NCBI GenBank assembly: GCA_015501075.1
Contig: JADNYJ010000003.1
Location: 558,001-622,000, forward strand
Reading direction: 5' to 3'
Source: Gymnopilus junonius
Taxonomy: Eukaryota; Basidiomycota; Agaricomycetes; Agaricales; Galerinaceae
Length of the DNA: 64,000 bases
The notes beneath the pieces are model-generated. The model was not told the DNA's origin and made no database searches. It saw nothing but the letters and a program-made list of their open reading frames with translations. This document shows, in pieces, positions 44,941 through 56,722 of this stretch. Each line of letters begins with the position of its first letter. Positions within the stretch are counted from its first letter, which is position 1. Made by a program: the position numbers and the translations under genes.

Positions 44941-47900
44941 ATGAATGGAGCGACAGTCATGGCAGACGTGCCTCCGATCACACCACCCGCGTCCCTACTG
45001 TCCTCGTACAACCTCTCTCTGAGCCTGAATCTGACTTCAATCCTCTCGATGCTCCCCAGCAGCGGCTCTCGTTTGCTTGCGCGCCTCCGCAAGGGGTCGT
45101 TCGGAACACTTTTGTGGGATCAGGTCCCTGCATCTTCCACGGTTGAGGATGCTTGGACCAGTACTTTCGCTGAGACTGCTGCTGCCGCTTCAAGTCCTAC
45201 CCCGCGACCCACTGAAATGGACGATTTGTCGTTCTTTCCCGGCCCTTGGGGCTTCTTCACGTCGTGGTACATGGTTGGCTTACTCATGATGGTATGTACT
45301 CGCGAAGATTCGCCGCCTCTTTATTCATGTGTTATCTGACATCTACTAGGCCGTCCTCCTCCATCGCATGCAGAACATCGTCTTGCCCTCCCGCATACCC
45401 GCCCGTCGCTCACGCCATGCCTACCGCTTCGGGCCCTCCTTCGCGACACCCTTTCATCATCGCATTATCTGGACTCGTTTCTACAGCTCCCTCCTCCCTC
45501 TAGACTTCTCGAGCACCACCACCCGTCTCATACTCCACCTACCATCCACCTACTACCTTGGAAAGATGCTCTTAACATGGTTCTGTCTCGTATTACAAAC
45601 CTCTGAGATATTCCCTGCCTTTAGTGAGGATGTAGTAGCCAGGTGGGCCGTCTTGGGATGGGTTAATCATTTTGGGATGTGGTGCGCGCAGAAGGAGATG
45701 AGCGACATTTGTTGGCAGACTTTCGTCGCTGTGTGTGCCGCTTTTCTCGTCGAGGGATTTGTCAGGGCGCTTGCGGGCTTGGGGACCGGGTTTCCAATTG
45801 GTGGTCATGATCCCAATACCTCTCCGTTTAATTTGGTATGTCTGTCGTTTACTATCCTAAGGAATTTTTACTGATGCTCTTATATATCGAATAACTTCTA
45901 CACTGTAGATTGGATATGCTTTTCTGCTTCATGTTTATTCTTCTCCCGTTGCACATGCCTACAAGCCGGATGATTTGCCCTCCAGACCAGACAAACACGT
46001 TATTATTACTATCACAATTCCTTTACTTCAGGTATGTATGTTTGGACATTTGAATTCTTTTTGCCAACTCACCAATCATTGTTTACCCACAGTTATTTAT
46101 ATTCCACCTTCTGTCCGTCTCAAAACGGCTCTCGACACATAGATTCTTCCCGACACTGCTATCTTCTGTGCTCTCGCTGGCTCATTTCCATGGAACGCTG
46201 CTATCACACTTTTTCTATAGACCATCATCGTTATTCAACGAGCTTAAATCCTCCTCGATGACAACAGCTATACTCACATCAACCACTCTAGCCTCCTCCT
46301 CACGCTCTGGTACCACCTTACCGCGTATAGCGACCCACTTAGCGACTGCAACTGCAAGCGCCGTAACATCAATAGCTATACCTCACCGCCTCTCTCCCTA
46401 TGCTGGCATGTCATTACCGACCGTTAAATACCCTCTCCTCAACTACATCCCCAACATCCTCGAGACATTCCTCCTGTTAATAATATTGCTCACTGTATCC
46501 TTCAATGCCCTGGTGCAACTTCTCGTGCTCGGAAGAGTAGAGAGGCTGTTTAGCGGCATGGCAGTCTCGCAGGGTTTGCATGGTGAGAAAAGCATTGCTA
46601 ATCTTTTTTTCGTTTTCATTTCGTTTATACTCCTATTCCGATATTAATTACTCCCTTTTTCTTCTTCTTTCTTTTCCCTTCTTTCTTATTCTACGATGCC
46701 AGACACGAGTGACTTACAACATTCTCTCTATCTAACAGATGACGAACAAGAGAGAGGGTTCATCGCCTCACTACCGCTCGAAGAAGACTGGGGCGTCGTC
46801 CTCCTTCGCGTGGGCATCTCCAGCTTAGAGGCTACAGGTCTTAGAGGATGGGGCAACGAAGTCGCTCCGATCAATATGCCTTGGCGAAAGCGAGGAAGGG
46901 GAAGACGGCAGGTACAGACAGGCTCTACACCATCAGAGTCTCTACCACCTCATGGTGCCGTGAGGCTGGGACGTGCGGGCGTTGCGGATGTGCAATATGG
47001 ATATGGACCTGGCGTTTCTGTTGCCTCCGGTGCATCCGCTCGGCCAGCAGTCCAAATGCACTTGGAACGGGGTGATAGTAGCAGCACCGCAAACCCGGGA
47101 CTGAGCAGGAGGAAATCCACCCGCAACGACTTACACACTCTAAATCGCGGCTTTTTCAATGAAGTGCGCACGGTCGACTTGGGAAATTCAGAGGAAACTG
47201 ACGACGGACGAGATACTCACCGTCCGGGCGGGAATCATTGGAGGAGGACGAGGAGGCAGGGGTATTGGAGGTACTGGGCGAGGGAGATGCTTAATTTCCT
47301 TCTTGCTTTGTTGGGTGTTTTGTGGGGTCTTGTGAAGCTTTTAATTGAGAAAGCCAAGAATTTGTTAACGGGGAGTGGGGCTCATCATGCTCAGGAAAAA
47401 AGCAGGAGTCGGAGCCGTGAGACGGAGATAGATACTATTGGGAAGCCGGTTGTTGGTTTGAATGTGGACATGACGGTTGAGAGTGCAGACGAAGAGGAGA
47501 GGCGAAGGAGAAAGGAGAAGGAGGTATATGAGCGATTCTTAAGGGGTGAGGAGATCAGTGATGATGATGAGGACGAGGACGAGGATGATGACATATCGTC
47601 CGAGGGAGATGAAGACGAGAGCACCTTCGATGAAGAAGAACATGCAGGCCGAGAAGCGGAGGCTATTGAGCTGTTTACCGACCTCTTGAGGAACCCAGGT
47701 CCTCCGGCAGGTTCGAGTTCCAGCCAGTCTTCTGAAGCTGGACGAAGAAGCAGCGGAGAGATGGTCCTTGCTCACCTCGTCCATGGTGACGGCAATGCTG
47801 GGGCTAATTCTTCACCATTAACGAGAAGAAGGTGGAATGCATTATTTAACGGAGGTGTTGGCAAGAAGAGGAGTAGAAGGGGTTCGCCGGGTGTTTGGGA

Positions 47901-48300
47901 TGAGGAGGCGGATGAAGACGAGGTTTGGGAAGATACTGGTGTGCTGGAGAACCGCGAGCAGTCGGATGCTGGAAGTGGTCGTGGCGGGCAGGTCCAGAGC
48001 ACTTGTGTGATATGTACGACAGAAGCGAGGGATATTATCTGTTGGCCTTGTCGGTGAGATTCTTCCCTTTCCTTGGTTTGTCTTGCTTGTAGCTTATAAC
48101 GCATATGCGATATAGGTGCTTGGCGATGTGCGACAGCTGCAGGGAAGCTCTGTCGTCCAAGAGTGCGCCTTCGAAACACCGATGTCCATGTTGTCGGCAG
48201 ACGTCAGTACCTTTTCTTCTCCTCTCTAGCTGCGTAGAACTGACATTTTGCTCTTTTTTCTGATAGAGTTGATGGGTATTCGAGGATTTATATACCTTGA
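44941..48300 (+). CDS. Membrane RING E3 ubiquitin ligase, Asi1/Asi3-like
   Basis: Seven exons (44941-45291, 45350-45835, 45909-46031, 46093-46582, 46703-48053, 48116-48202, 48267-48300), 973 residues and no break. The first 520 residues contain several hydrophobic helices, for example near WGFFTSWYMVGLLMM, LTWFCLVLQTSEIF, FVAVCAAFLVEGFV, IPNILETFLLLIILLTVSF and later MLNFLLALLGVLWGLVKLL. A long acidic, Ser-rich cytosolic or nucleoplasmic region follows. The last 60 residues are a C3HC4-type RING: CVIC, CRCLAMCDSCREAL, HRCPCCRQTVDGYSRIY. A multispanning membrane protein with a C-terminal RING of this form resembles yeast Asi1/Asi3, which target proteins at the inner nuclear membrane for degradation. 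The exon 5 acceptor could instead be at 46739. E3 activity is inferred from the RING. Confidence 0.8.
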
Positions 48301-48594
48301 TAGGGTTGATGTTTTTCTTAATTTAAGGAAAGGATGGGGTATTTTCTTGAAAATATTCAGAGGGGGATGTACTTATATCAGATTTTGATGTGTTTGTATG
48401 ATCTGGGCATGGTCTTTACAAAGGACGAATTTTTCAGGTTGATTCTTTCCAACGAAGGTAAAGAGCAGCATAGTACTGGTCCACAGTCGGTAACACCTGA
48501 GTATTACTTACTATCCACATCTCCTAGCAAAAATAGTTTCATTGGCGAAAGGTATTCAGTAGTCTGACTCTACTATGAGCCATAAAGTGCTCGA

Positions 48595-49484
48595 CTAATA
48601 TGTAATCCGAACAGCGCCATTAGTCGACGAAGATGAAAGAATGGACATGGAAATCTCGTCAGTCGGATCGCTGATCGTGGTCCAAGAGAGAGATGAAGGG
48701 CTTTCGTTGTTCTCATAGGTGACACTAATTCCAGACATGTCTGTGTTTCCACTGGGCAAATCGGCGGTGCTTTGGGTGCCGTAGATTTCTAATGCCTCAT
48801 ATGCCCAATTCAGTTGTTCGGTGGTCTGGATCGTTATAATTGTGCCACGGTAACCACCAAAATATACCGCCCAGACATATTCCGTAGTCGAGCCGGAGGT
48901 CGTGGTACTTACGAGAACCATATAACCTGTGAGTTCTTGACCTGGCTGGACCTGGATAAGGTCTGAAAAGTAGACATTGCTGTTGATGAGATACCATGAA
49001 GCAATGGAATAATATGGACCTCCTCCTGCCGGAGAGACACCATACTGCAATACAGGTTGGAGAATGGCGTCGTCGGAAGGCGGTACAAGGGCATTAAACC
49101 AGTAAAGGAGTTGTCCGTCCGTGTTCGCTGGACGGATGGTACCGTCCAGTAGTGGAAAACACACGGATGGACTGTGGGCTTGGATTTTCCCAATACGCAT
49201 AAGCGATGTATCCATCGGGCAAAGCACGTTGGGTGCTAGAGTCGAATTGGCTTGTTTCTTGAATGGGCTAACAGCCGCTTTGGCTGTTTTGTCAAAAGGG
49301 ACGGAATAAAGAACGGTGCTATTGGCGCCAATGATCTGGACCTCTGTTGGCGTCTGATGCACCTTTGCGCCATGCGGAATGGCATGGACATTCGATTTTG
49401 GGACAAGGCCAGCGGTTGATAAACAAATATTGTGAAAAATGTCCAGCCGACCCCAGAAAGCAGGCGGACAACGGGTATGTGCAT
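48595..49484 (-). CDS. Secreted-type protein of unknown function (one apparent frameshift)
   Basis: If one base is added to the AAAA run near 49397, the frame starting MHIPVVRLLSGVGW (hydrophobic signal peptide to about LALS) continues into SNVHAIPHGAKVHQTP and 296 residues in all. The mature part is beta-rich: QLLYWFNALVPPSDDAILQP, GGPYYSIASWYL, VQPGQELTGYMVLVST, WAVYFGG, QTTEQLNWAYEALEIYG and SSLSWTTISD. This resembles a family of uncharacterised secreted fungal proteins with a concanavalin-like fold, distantly reminiscent of G1 (eqolisin) peptidases. I cannot identify the catalytic Gln/Glu pair, so no activity is assigned. Without the correction the frame extends upstream to about 49581 with no signal peptide. 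Confidence 0.6.
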
Positions 49485-50334
49485 AGGATACCTCCTTACT
49501 CAATACCATCACAATCATGCTTGACCTCGACCATTGGCAAACAAAACAGTATCGACCTGCAGGGAACAAGGGTTCAGACATGCGGAATCAAACCTAGTTT
49601 TCCATAGGATAAAAAATTTACGATGAAATTTTACAAGATAACAGTCGGAATGATCTAGAGACCCTGCAAGCCACGGATAACTGGTGAACAAATACCAAAA
49701 GGATAAATTTGAAAACGTTGTACAGTCCTGAGGAGCAATGGTTAGAAGGGATCTCCGGTAAGGTATAATTGGCGATGGCAGCAGAGTGACTAACCATGCA
49801 TTAAGCATCAGCATGGAATCAGGATTCGGGGCGGCCAGCGAAACTTGAAGCAAATATTGTTGCTATTCTGTGCGAGGGCGTCCCAGCCTGTTCAACCTTA
49901 GTTTCCAATAAATCATCCGTGCCTATCGATCATGAATAGAAGATTAGTGTGGGGATCCAGAGACGACAGAAGAAAAGAACAACGACACGAGGTCGCCAGG
50001 CATTGTGGCAACGGCGCCCACCCAGTCCCAAAAAGTGTAGGCCACCAAATGCGTCGAAGCACGAGGCGATGGGCTGTGTACACCACGTCAAAACCGATCG
50101 AAATTCAACTGATTTTCTCATTGATAGCGATCATCACAGCGGAGGAACTGTGGCTTTCAGATGTGTGTGAATGACACGCATCGAAGGTGCGCCTCGACGA
50201 CATGGACATTGTACTTCTGAGTCCCAATTTTGCTGCTATAAAAAGCGAACCATGGTGAGCATTGTTTTTTTCAGCCCAACAACACACTCCCCACTTACTA
50301 TCCACTCTGAAGCCTCCTTCGTTGATTTACAAGC
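49485..50334. other. Divergent promoter region
   Basis: Lies between the secreted-type gene (minus) and the unknown gene at 50335 (plus). Short overlapping open frames on both strands lack motifs. Nothing further was seen. Confidence 0.35.
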
Positions 50335-52099
50335 ATGCCCGCTACCCCTCAACCCATGTCCACTGCCCCTTATACATTTTGGGTTCACCAGATCGTCAAT
50401 AATGCCTCCAGCTGGGTCGATATCCTGAAGGATTGTAAGTATTCATCGTTAATGAAGCAAACCCACCAGATTTCACAATTGTTTGCGTAGTGCAATGGTC
50501 TCGCGACCCGCTGGCCCTTACTACTCATACTCATGGCAATGCCGAGGGCGCAGAGGCGGGAATTGTTTGTAAGCACTGACCTCTAAGATCTAAGTAGAGT
50601 TTAACCAAAGGTCATCGTCTCTAGCATTTGCAGATGACAGTCGCTTGCGTATGGTCGACCATGTTCACACCACCACCGATTCTGTCTCCAGCTTGTATAG
50701 GCATGACTATGATGACGACGATGAATGTAAGCATTCTCCATTGAATCCGAACCGAATTCTGATATCAATTATAATCCCTGCTAGACAACAAAGTGCTCAG
50801 GGAGTTGTCCAGGAAGAATACTTCCTATCTGGACCCCCTCCTCTGCTCCTCTTTCACTGACCCCACCTCTCGAACAAGAAATCCATCCATCTCCTGCTCA
50901 CGCGAACACCGATGATGTGGCCAATGGTAACTGTAAGTCTTCAGCACACATTCCCAAGCGAAATCTACATAAATATTTTGCAGACGCTGAAATTGATAGA
51001 GGCTTCCACGAGGCTGAAGACGCTTCTGCATCCTCACCCATGTCATTGATCCACGGGTCACATTCTCAGCAAATCTCATTTCTACACCCACAAGACCACA
51101 GAGCTGAAACACAGCATCTGATGACTGTCCTCCTCTCCATAACGGAGAGCCAGGACGAAATCATATTCATAGATCGACCGAGCCTCATGGCTGGTCAAAC
51201 TGGCTCTGAAATTGCCCTCGGGAATTTCAATGAGCAAAATCACCACCAGGATGATACTCGGGACGGAAGGTAATGTGAAGACGTCTTGTCCCTCGAAATG
51301 GATACTGACAATCTGATTCACAACAGACAATCGGCAGGGCGACAACCATCGCCCCTTGGCACCCGAATTCCTCCAATTGCTGGTGGAATCTTTCTGCAAC
51401 CAAAAACAGGCCCAGCCAGAGGAAAATAAGACAACAGTCAAATTATCCACCCTCCTCCTTCATCGTCAATTACCCCTGTGGGTTTGGTCAATGGATGGTC
51501 ACCATCCTCGGCGCAGTCACCTCCGGCTTTGTCAATTTCGAAGGCCACACATCCGACCGAACCCACCATAAACACTTCCTCTCCTGGTCCAGCTCTTTCG
51601 CGGCAGGCTCATCATCTCAGCATCAGAAGAGGAAGAGGGAAGAGAACGAGCAGACGCCGGCGCCTGCTCTTGCTCTCAAAAAGCTCAAGAGGCCTGGTAA
51701 AGGGCAATCGGCAGGCCTACCGATGACACAGGCAGTATTCATGCCAGTCCTACACCCAAAACGTTTGCGCCAAGTCCTCAATTATTCGAGGTCTGCTAGT
51801 TTCCATATCTAAATGCATGAGAATCTAATCAGTTCGATATCAGTGTTCCCCGCGGACGACCCACAGACATTTTCAGGATCCAAACCGGCCAGCCTACAAG
51901 GGGAGACTGGATGACGGAGGAGGATGAGGAATACTTGGAGAGCAGAAAAGGACATCGCAGTGAGTTAGGTGAAGGATGGATCATCTGTACTTTTCTCTAT
52001 CATATCATCGTGGGTATCGATTCTCACGGCCGTGTCCGCCTCAAAATTTTATTTGTCTCTTTGCATTTTCTGTCTCTATGTATTTTATTCAGCTCTTGA
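50335..52099 (+). CDS. Unknown multi-exon protein with nuclear-type basic region
   Basis: Start MPATPQPMSTAPYTFWVHQI at ATG 50335. Successive short exons splice in phase 1: after WVDILKD into LQWSRDPLALTTH, then SFADDSRLRMVDHV, then YNKVLRELSRKNTSYLD. Downstream pieces are LTPPLEQEIHPSPAH, DAEIDRGFHEAED, SAGRQPSPLGTRIPP, FGQWMVTILGAVTSG, the basic HQKRKREENEQ and LKKLKRPGKGQ, and a final exon VPRGRPTDIFRIQTGQPT then MTEEDEEYLESRKGHRS. Frame changes near 50830, 50865 and 51425 (AAAA run, TAA in one frame) each need one added base. RGRP and the Lys/Arg clusters suggest DNA or nuclear association, but I do not recognise the family. Exon limits and the end (52099) are provisional. Confidence 0.45.
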
Positions 52100-54583
52100 C
52101 ATCACTTCCTTCTCTTTGCTTTCGAAGAGGTATTCACAAGAATGACGTCGAAAAAAACCTAGATGTGTTACGTATATAGATTTGCAGGGTCTTGATGACC
52201 CTGACAGAAATTTCATGATTCTATGCCTCGCACGATCCATTGGTTTATGCTTCGCAATACATATTGCTCACACCTGCTTGCCCAACAAGAAACCCCCAAT
52301 TGAACTAATTATGTTCAATAATATACTTGCCCACAAATATATAGTTTATAGTTTCTCATAAAGTATTCAAGTACCAATAAAACTCTGCTGGACATCTCTG
52401 TCGTCCTCAAGCACGAAGTAAGACGGCCAAGCAGAGCCGCTGCCGGAATAACTCCTTGAAGGGCGATGACGATATGGAGCGTAATGCCGGTACATCGATC
52501 CCACCCGTCCCCAGCTCCCAAATAAAATCACTACAGGCGAAGCAGCGCTACTGTTCTCAGATGCGGCTGAGTCTCTAAAGCGGCTTTGCGCCCTCCCTAT
52601 TTTATGCTAGGTAGAGGAGTCAGGTAGGTCAAGGGCCAAGGCTCATTCCACCAAGCTAAGGCCCATACCCCACATGCTCAGCAAATCGTTTGCAGATCCT
52701 CACAATCTTAGTATTAGACTAATCCTGCATAAAGGGTAAGTAGACAACCAATGACTTCCGAAGACACCTTCCTGCTCTGCCTAGATTAGGAAGAGGGTTG
52801 ATGCCTCCCTAGTTAAATGTTGATCAGGCATGTTGCACTTTGTATGTAGGGGCGCGGGAGATGTAAGGGAGGAGCGAGAGGTCGTCTGTCATTCGCCACC
52901 GCATGTTATCTAAAAGGTGGTCGAGAATTGCTCGAGTTGTGAGCTCTGCGTTGAAAATAAAGAAATGATAATTACATAAGCATTTTGTAAATTTGACGCA
53001 GCACGAACTTTTGGAATTACATCTCCGCACTGGACAAAATCCACTTATATGAGGTCGATGACCGAATGAGAGTAACGAAGCTCTTCCAGCATCTTCATGG
53101 AAGGCAACGTGATGCAGAAAGCATCGTCTGCGAGCAAGTCTTCTACGAATCAAGAAAGAAGCAGAAAGTCAGGAAAAGAAGCTCAAAACGAAAGTAAAAG
53201 AGAGGAACGTACTCTAGATATAGCAACCTCTTGCATTAGCCAGGTAGGTCTCTGTTCCACTGGTCACAAGTAGAGGCAGAGGCCGTTCCTTTTCTTTCCG
53301 AATCTCCGTCTCTGCCCACAGAAAAAGCAGACGAAGGAGCTGTTAACTAACGATATTGACCGACATCTCGGCAGCCGCGAGGTTAGGGTGATGCTCTTCT
53401 TGAGGTGGGATTGAAAAAGTGATGATACATAGAAGAGGCAGCGGAAACACTGGGGACTATAGAGGCTTCAACTTCAATGAAGTGGTTGAAGCATATAAGC
53501 GTGGTAGGGTAGATAATCAGCCTTGGATGACGTGAGTACGCCTACAATATATGGACAGAGAGGATGAATTACGAGCTGGACATTGGTATATCTGGTTGCG
53601 AAGACGTCCTAGTCAGAACGCGGAAAGTCAGAACTCGGAAGATCAGAACAGGATTGAGGAGTCCGCTCCAAAAAATTAAACCTAAAGCTCACTTCTCAGA
53701 GCCTCTCTTTCGTCGAATCGCCCAACGAGACCACAGGCCTGAAGCAGGATTCGAGCTCAATGCAGCGGTTGCACAGTCTGCTGCAGCTGGTGTCCTAATA
53801 AGATTGTCGCCGGTACTCTATTGATTAAATTTTTTTGCAATGAGTACAACGAGGTCACGGATCAAATCAAATTCTCATACTGAGTCAATTGGACTGGCAA
53901 TCCCTCCTAGTATTTGGATGGCAAGCAACGCGCATGAAAGTAAAGTTTTCGAAGTCATTTCTGATCTGTATCCATATGTCAGACTTGGGTATATGAAGCA
54001 ATCAAGCTACAGCACTGAGCTTACCTAGGATATTTGGTTGAAATCTCCTGGAGAAGGCTGAAGACTCTTTACTATCCTGTGCATGCCTTTTATGCAATGC
54101 AAACCTCCGATGAAAGACGGAGAACCAGCAGGAGCATGGTTTCATCCTTTGTCGTGAACGTCAGAGAAGCACAGGGCGAGAACGTCGGGAGGGAGTATCC
54201 AACACAGTAAAGACATTGGACTGTAGTATGTGGCACATCAAGGGGATGTCAATAGAGAACATGCTTGTAGAACCTATTTATATTTGCAGAAGGCCTGGTG
54301 GGAGAGCCTATCAAGAATTGGAATTGGAATCGTGCAAAGTGATGGGTTGAGAAGCAGGCTATTTTTAACAACCCAGCTCATCAGTCCCATCACTCCGCCC
54401 TCGGTGTCCATCCGAGCGAGCTGGGAAGACACTCCTGTCACCTGTGAGCTCTCTCGACTTTGGAGGACGCCAGGCGCTCGAACGCGACGCGTCGACTGCA
54501 GGTCACAAGCACATGACTTTCAGCATGCTCGGCTCCTCTCAAGTCCGGTAGATCCCTCGGGATGTAAGCCAACCTCTTTCGTC
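52100..54583. other. Intergenic stretch, 2.5 kb
   Basis: No gene could be built here. Open frames of 60-110 codons on both strands lack motifs. A short imperfect triple repeat with the unit GTCAGAACNCGGAA is at about 53612-53655. No tRNA, TIR or LTR was found. Confidence 0.4.
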
Positions 54584-55923
54584 ATGGCTGCAGGTCCTCG
54601 TATTGATGTCTATGCCTCATTACCACAGACCGCTGCTCTTACCACAGTTCTGATGATGAGCTTACGAATTGGCGTTGGGTCCATTGTCTTGCCTTCCCAC
54701 TTCAGACACTCCGCGAGCGAAAATTCTCTCAAAACCCATTCAAATGGATTCGTTATGCCACTGGGGTAGTTGTTGGAGCAGAGGGCGACCTTTCCGCAAG
54801 TCCGACTCGCCAAGTGTCATAGACTACCATGCTAGCATACCAACTGAATCGCTAATCTATACTATCACGTCAACGACCTGGAGAGGCAAAGGATGTTCCC
54901 GGTCGATCCTCGGATTGACCGCACTCGTATCACGTCTGACGTGCACACCACTCGGAGGCCGAGTTCAAGAAGAAGTAGTAGAGCGAGATGGAAAGAATTG
55001 TGCCCTTACAGGGGATGACGAGGCGCTCTGCGATGCAGTTCATCTTCTGGCACACAGTAAAGGCGACACAGTATGCTGCTCTCTCTCTCTTCCACTTTTC
55101 CAGGGCTTACAATTACAATCACGATAGTATATTTCGACCTATACTCACCGTCGTAGTAGAGACCCCGCTGGAACTGACATTGTGGAAGATATCGACGATG
55201 TTCGGAACGGCCTCGTCTTGACCAACGCCATTCACAGGTTGTTGGGTAAAGATATCGCATTTTTAATGGTGAGCGCTGCATACAAGCGCCATGATCAGTC
55301 CTTGATAAAGGCAACAATAGACGCCGAATTTCGCTCTAACCACAACCGATATCGATCCCAATGCATTGTCAACAGAGAAGAGGTGTACATCACATTTCTT
55401 CCGCCATTTGGTAGCTCCTACTATCCAGTCATTCTCGAATTCTCGTATCCACAGTTCTTATGCTCCTAACTACCCCCCTGCTATTCTTTTTGATGCCGTC
55501 TACGCGAGTGCGGTTATGCACCATTTCGGTACTCAGTCACTCAAAGATGGCATCACCGAAACATGGAAAGATACCTTCGACCCTGGTGGAGTCACGAGCG
55601 TGGAAGAAGCAGAATACAAGGCAATTCTCGATAAAGAGCGAAATCTATGGAGAAAGCACAGGAGCAAACCCAGAACGTACTGGCTACGCCCGACCCCCGA
55701 CACCTTTGACATGCTCATGACCCTACCGTATGTCTTGGTGCCGCGGGACCAGATGCAGGCTGTATTTAGAGAAGCTGAAGAAAGGACGAAAGCGATGGAA
55801 AAGAGAAATGCGCAGGAAAAGGTTGGTGCATGGCTCAGGCACGTCCTACTGCATAACATATTAGCACCGTCATCTATTACGAAAAGACAAGCCTTTCCCC
55901 CCCCGCTACGAGTTGGCGGGTGA
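54584..55923 (+). CDS. HNH-nuclease-like domain protein (5' half with several apparent frameshifts)
   Basis: From 54995 the gene reads cleanly. VVERDGKNCALTGDDEALCD then AVHLLAHSKGD is the HNH-type core (C, then H in AVHLLAH). Introns follow at 55071-55127 and 55269-55320, then TYTHRRSRDPAGTDIVEDID, DVRNGLVLTNAIHRLLGKDI, TPNFALTTTDIDPNAL, PPAILFDAVYASAVMHHFG and a helical C-terminus (DTFDMLMTLPYVLVPRDQMQ). This is the HNH_2-type domain of many agaricomycete proteins of unknown role. The N-terminus (VYASLPQTAALTT, WVHCLAFPLQTLRE, NPFKWIRYATGVVVGAEGDL, DYHASIPTES, LERQRMFPVDPRID, ITSDVHTTRR) is spread over three frames. About five single-base additions between 54650 and 54990 join it. I read this as a gene in a poorly resolved stretch, not a firm pseudogene. 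Confidence 0.65.
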
Positions 55924-56722
55924 GTGAAGCGAGCCCGCCCCCGACCCTTTTTGTCGCGCCTCCGCGTTCATTTGCAAGAGGCTACTTAACAAAGGAGGAA
56001 AGAGTTGTGCCAACGAAAGGAAAAGCCTGTCTTGAAGCGTGACGGTGGTTCGTTTTCGAAACATTTGCGTTCTCATCCATTATTACGGATCAGTCAAACC
56101 GAGGAGGTCAAGACAAGCGGAGTTGCAGTTAATTCGCCTGGAGGCCAGTATATCCAACAAACCTTTCAGAGCTCGAGCAGAAAATGACAACTCAATGGGA
56201 AGAGGTACAAGAACGTCTGAAACAAGCTGGAGGCAAAAGTTGACACTCAATTAGGGCTAATGTCATCTCTGCAGGAACTAGTAGCAGCGACGCGTTCCTC
56301 GAAACTAAAGGAGGATAGACAGATCTAGAACTCCGAATCAAACTAGTTCGATTGAAGCGTATCCCAATCTATCGAATGTATGCAGAACCCAGAAGGCAAA
56401 CAAGTTTGAAGTCATAAGCGAGAATGCCAGTTTAACTCCGCTGTTTCTTGCCTTCATGGAGAACTACATGGTACTCTATGTTTCTGACCAATTCAGATGC
56501 TTGATCCGTCAAATAAGCTGTTGACCCCCTTTCACCGTACTTGCCATTATGATTCTGGCGAATGATAGATACTAACTCACTGTCTTAACTCCGACCACTG
56601 CTTCAAGTATCAGCAAACAGTGACGCAGATATATAAATTTGGGTGCTACAATTGTGCTACAATGCAAAGAAGATTCAAAAATGAAAGAAATAAAGAAAAA
56701 CAAGAACAAGTCTAGTTATCAT
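55924..56722. other. Convergent intergenic region
   Basis: Lies between the 3' ends of the HNH gene and the SAPS gene. A stretch near 56110-56230 reads like a helix in one frame (QAELQLIRLEA, TTQWEEVQERLKQAGG in the next), perhaps a coiled-coil remnant, but it is too short to call. Confidence 0.35.

Noticed and set aside
53612..53655. Triple repeat of about 15 bp (GTCAGAACNCGGAA units)
   Set aside because: Short and imperfect, with no link to a gene or element; likely a chance slippage product.
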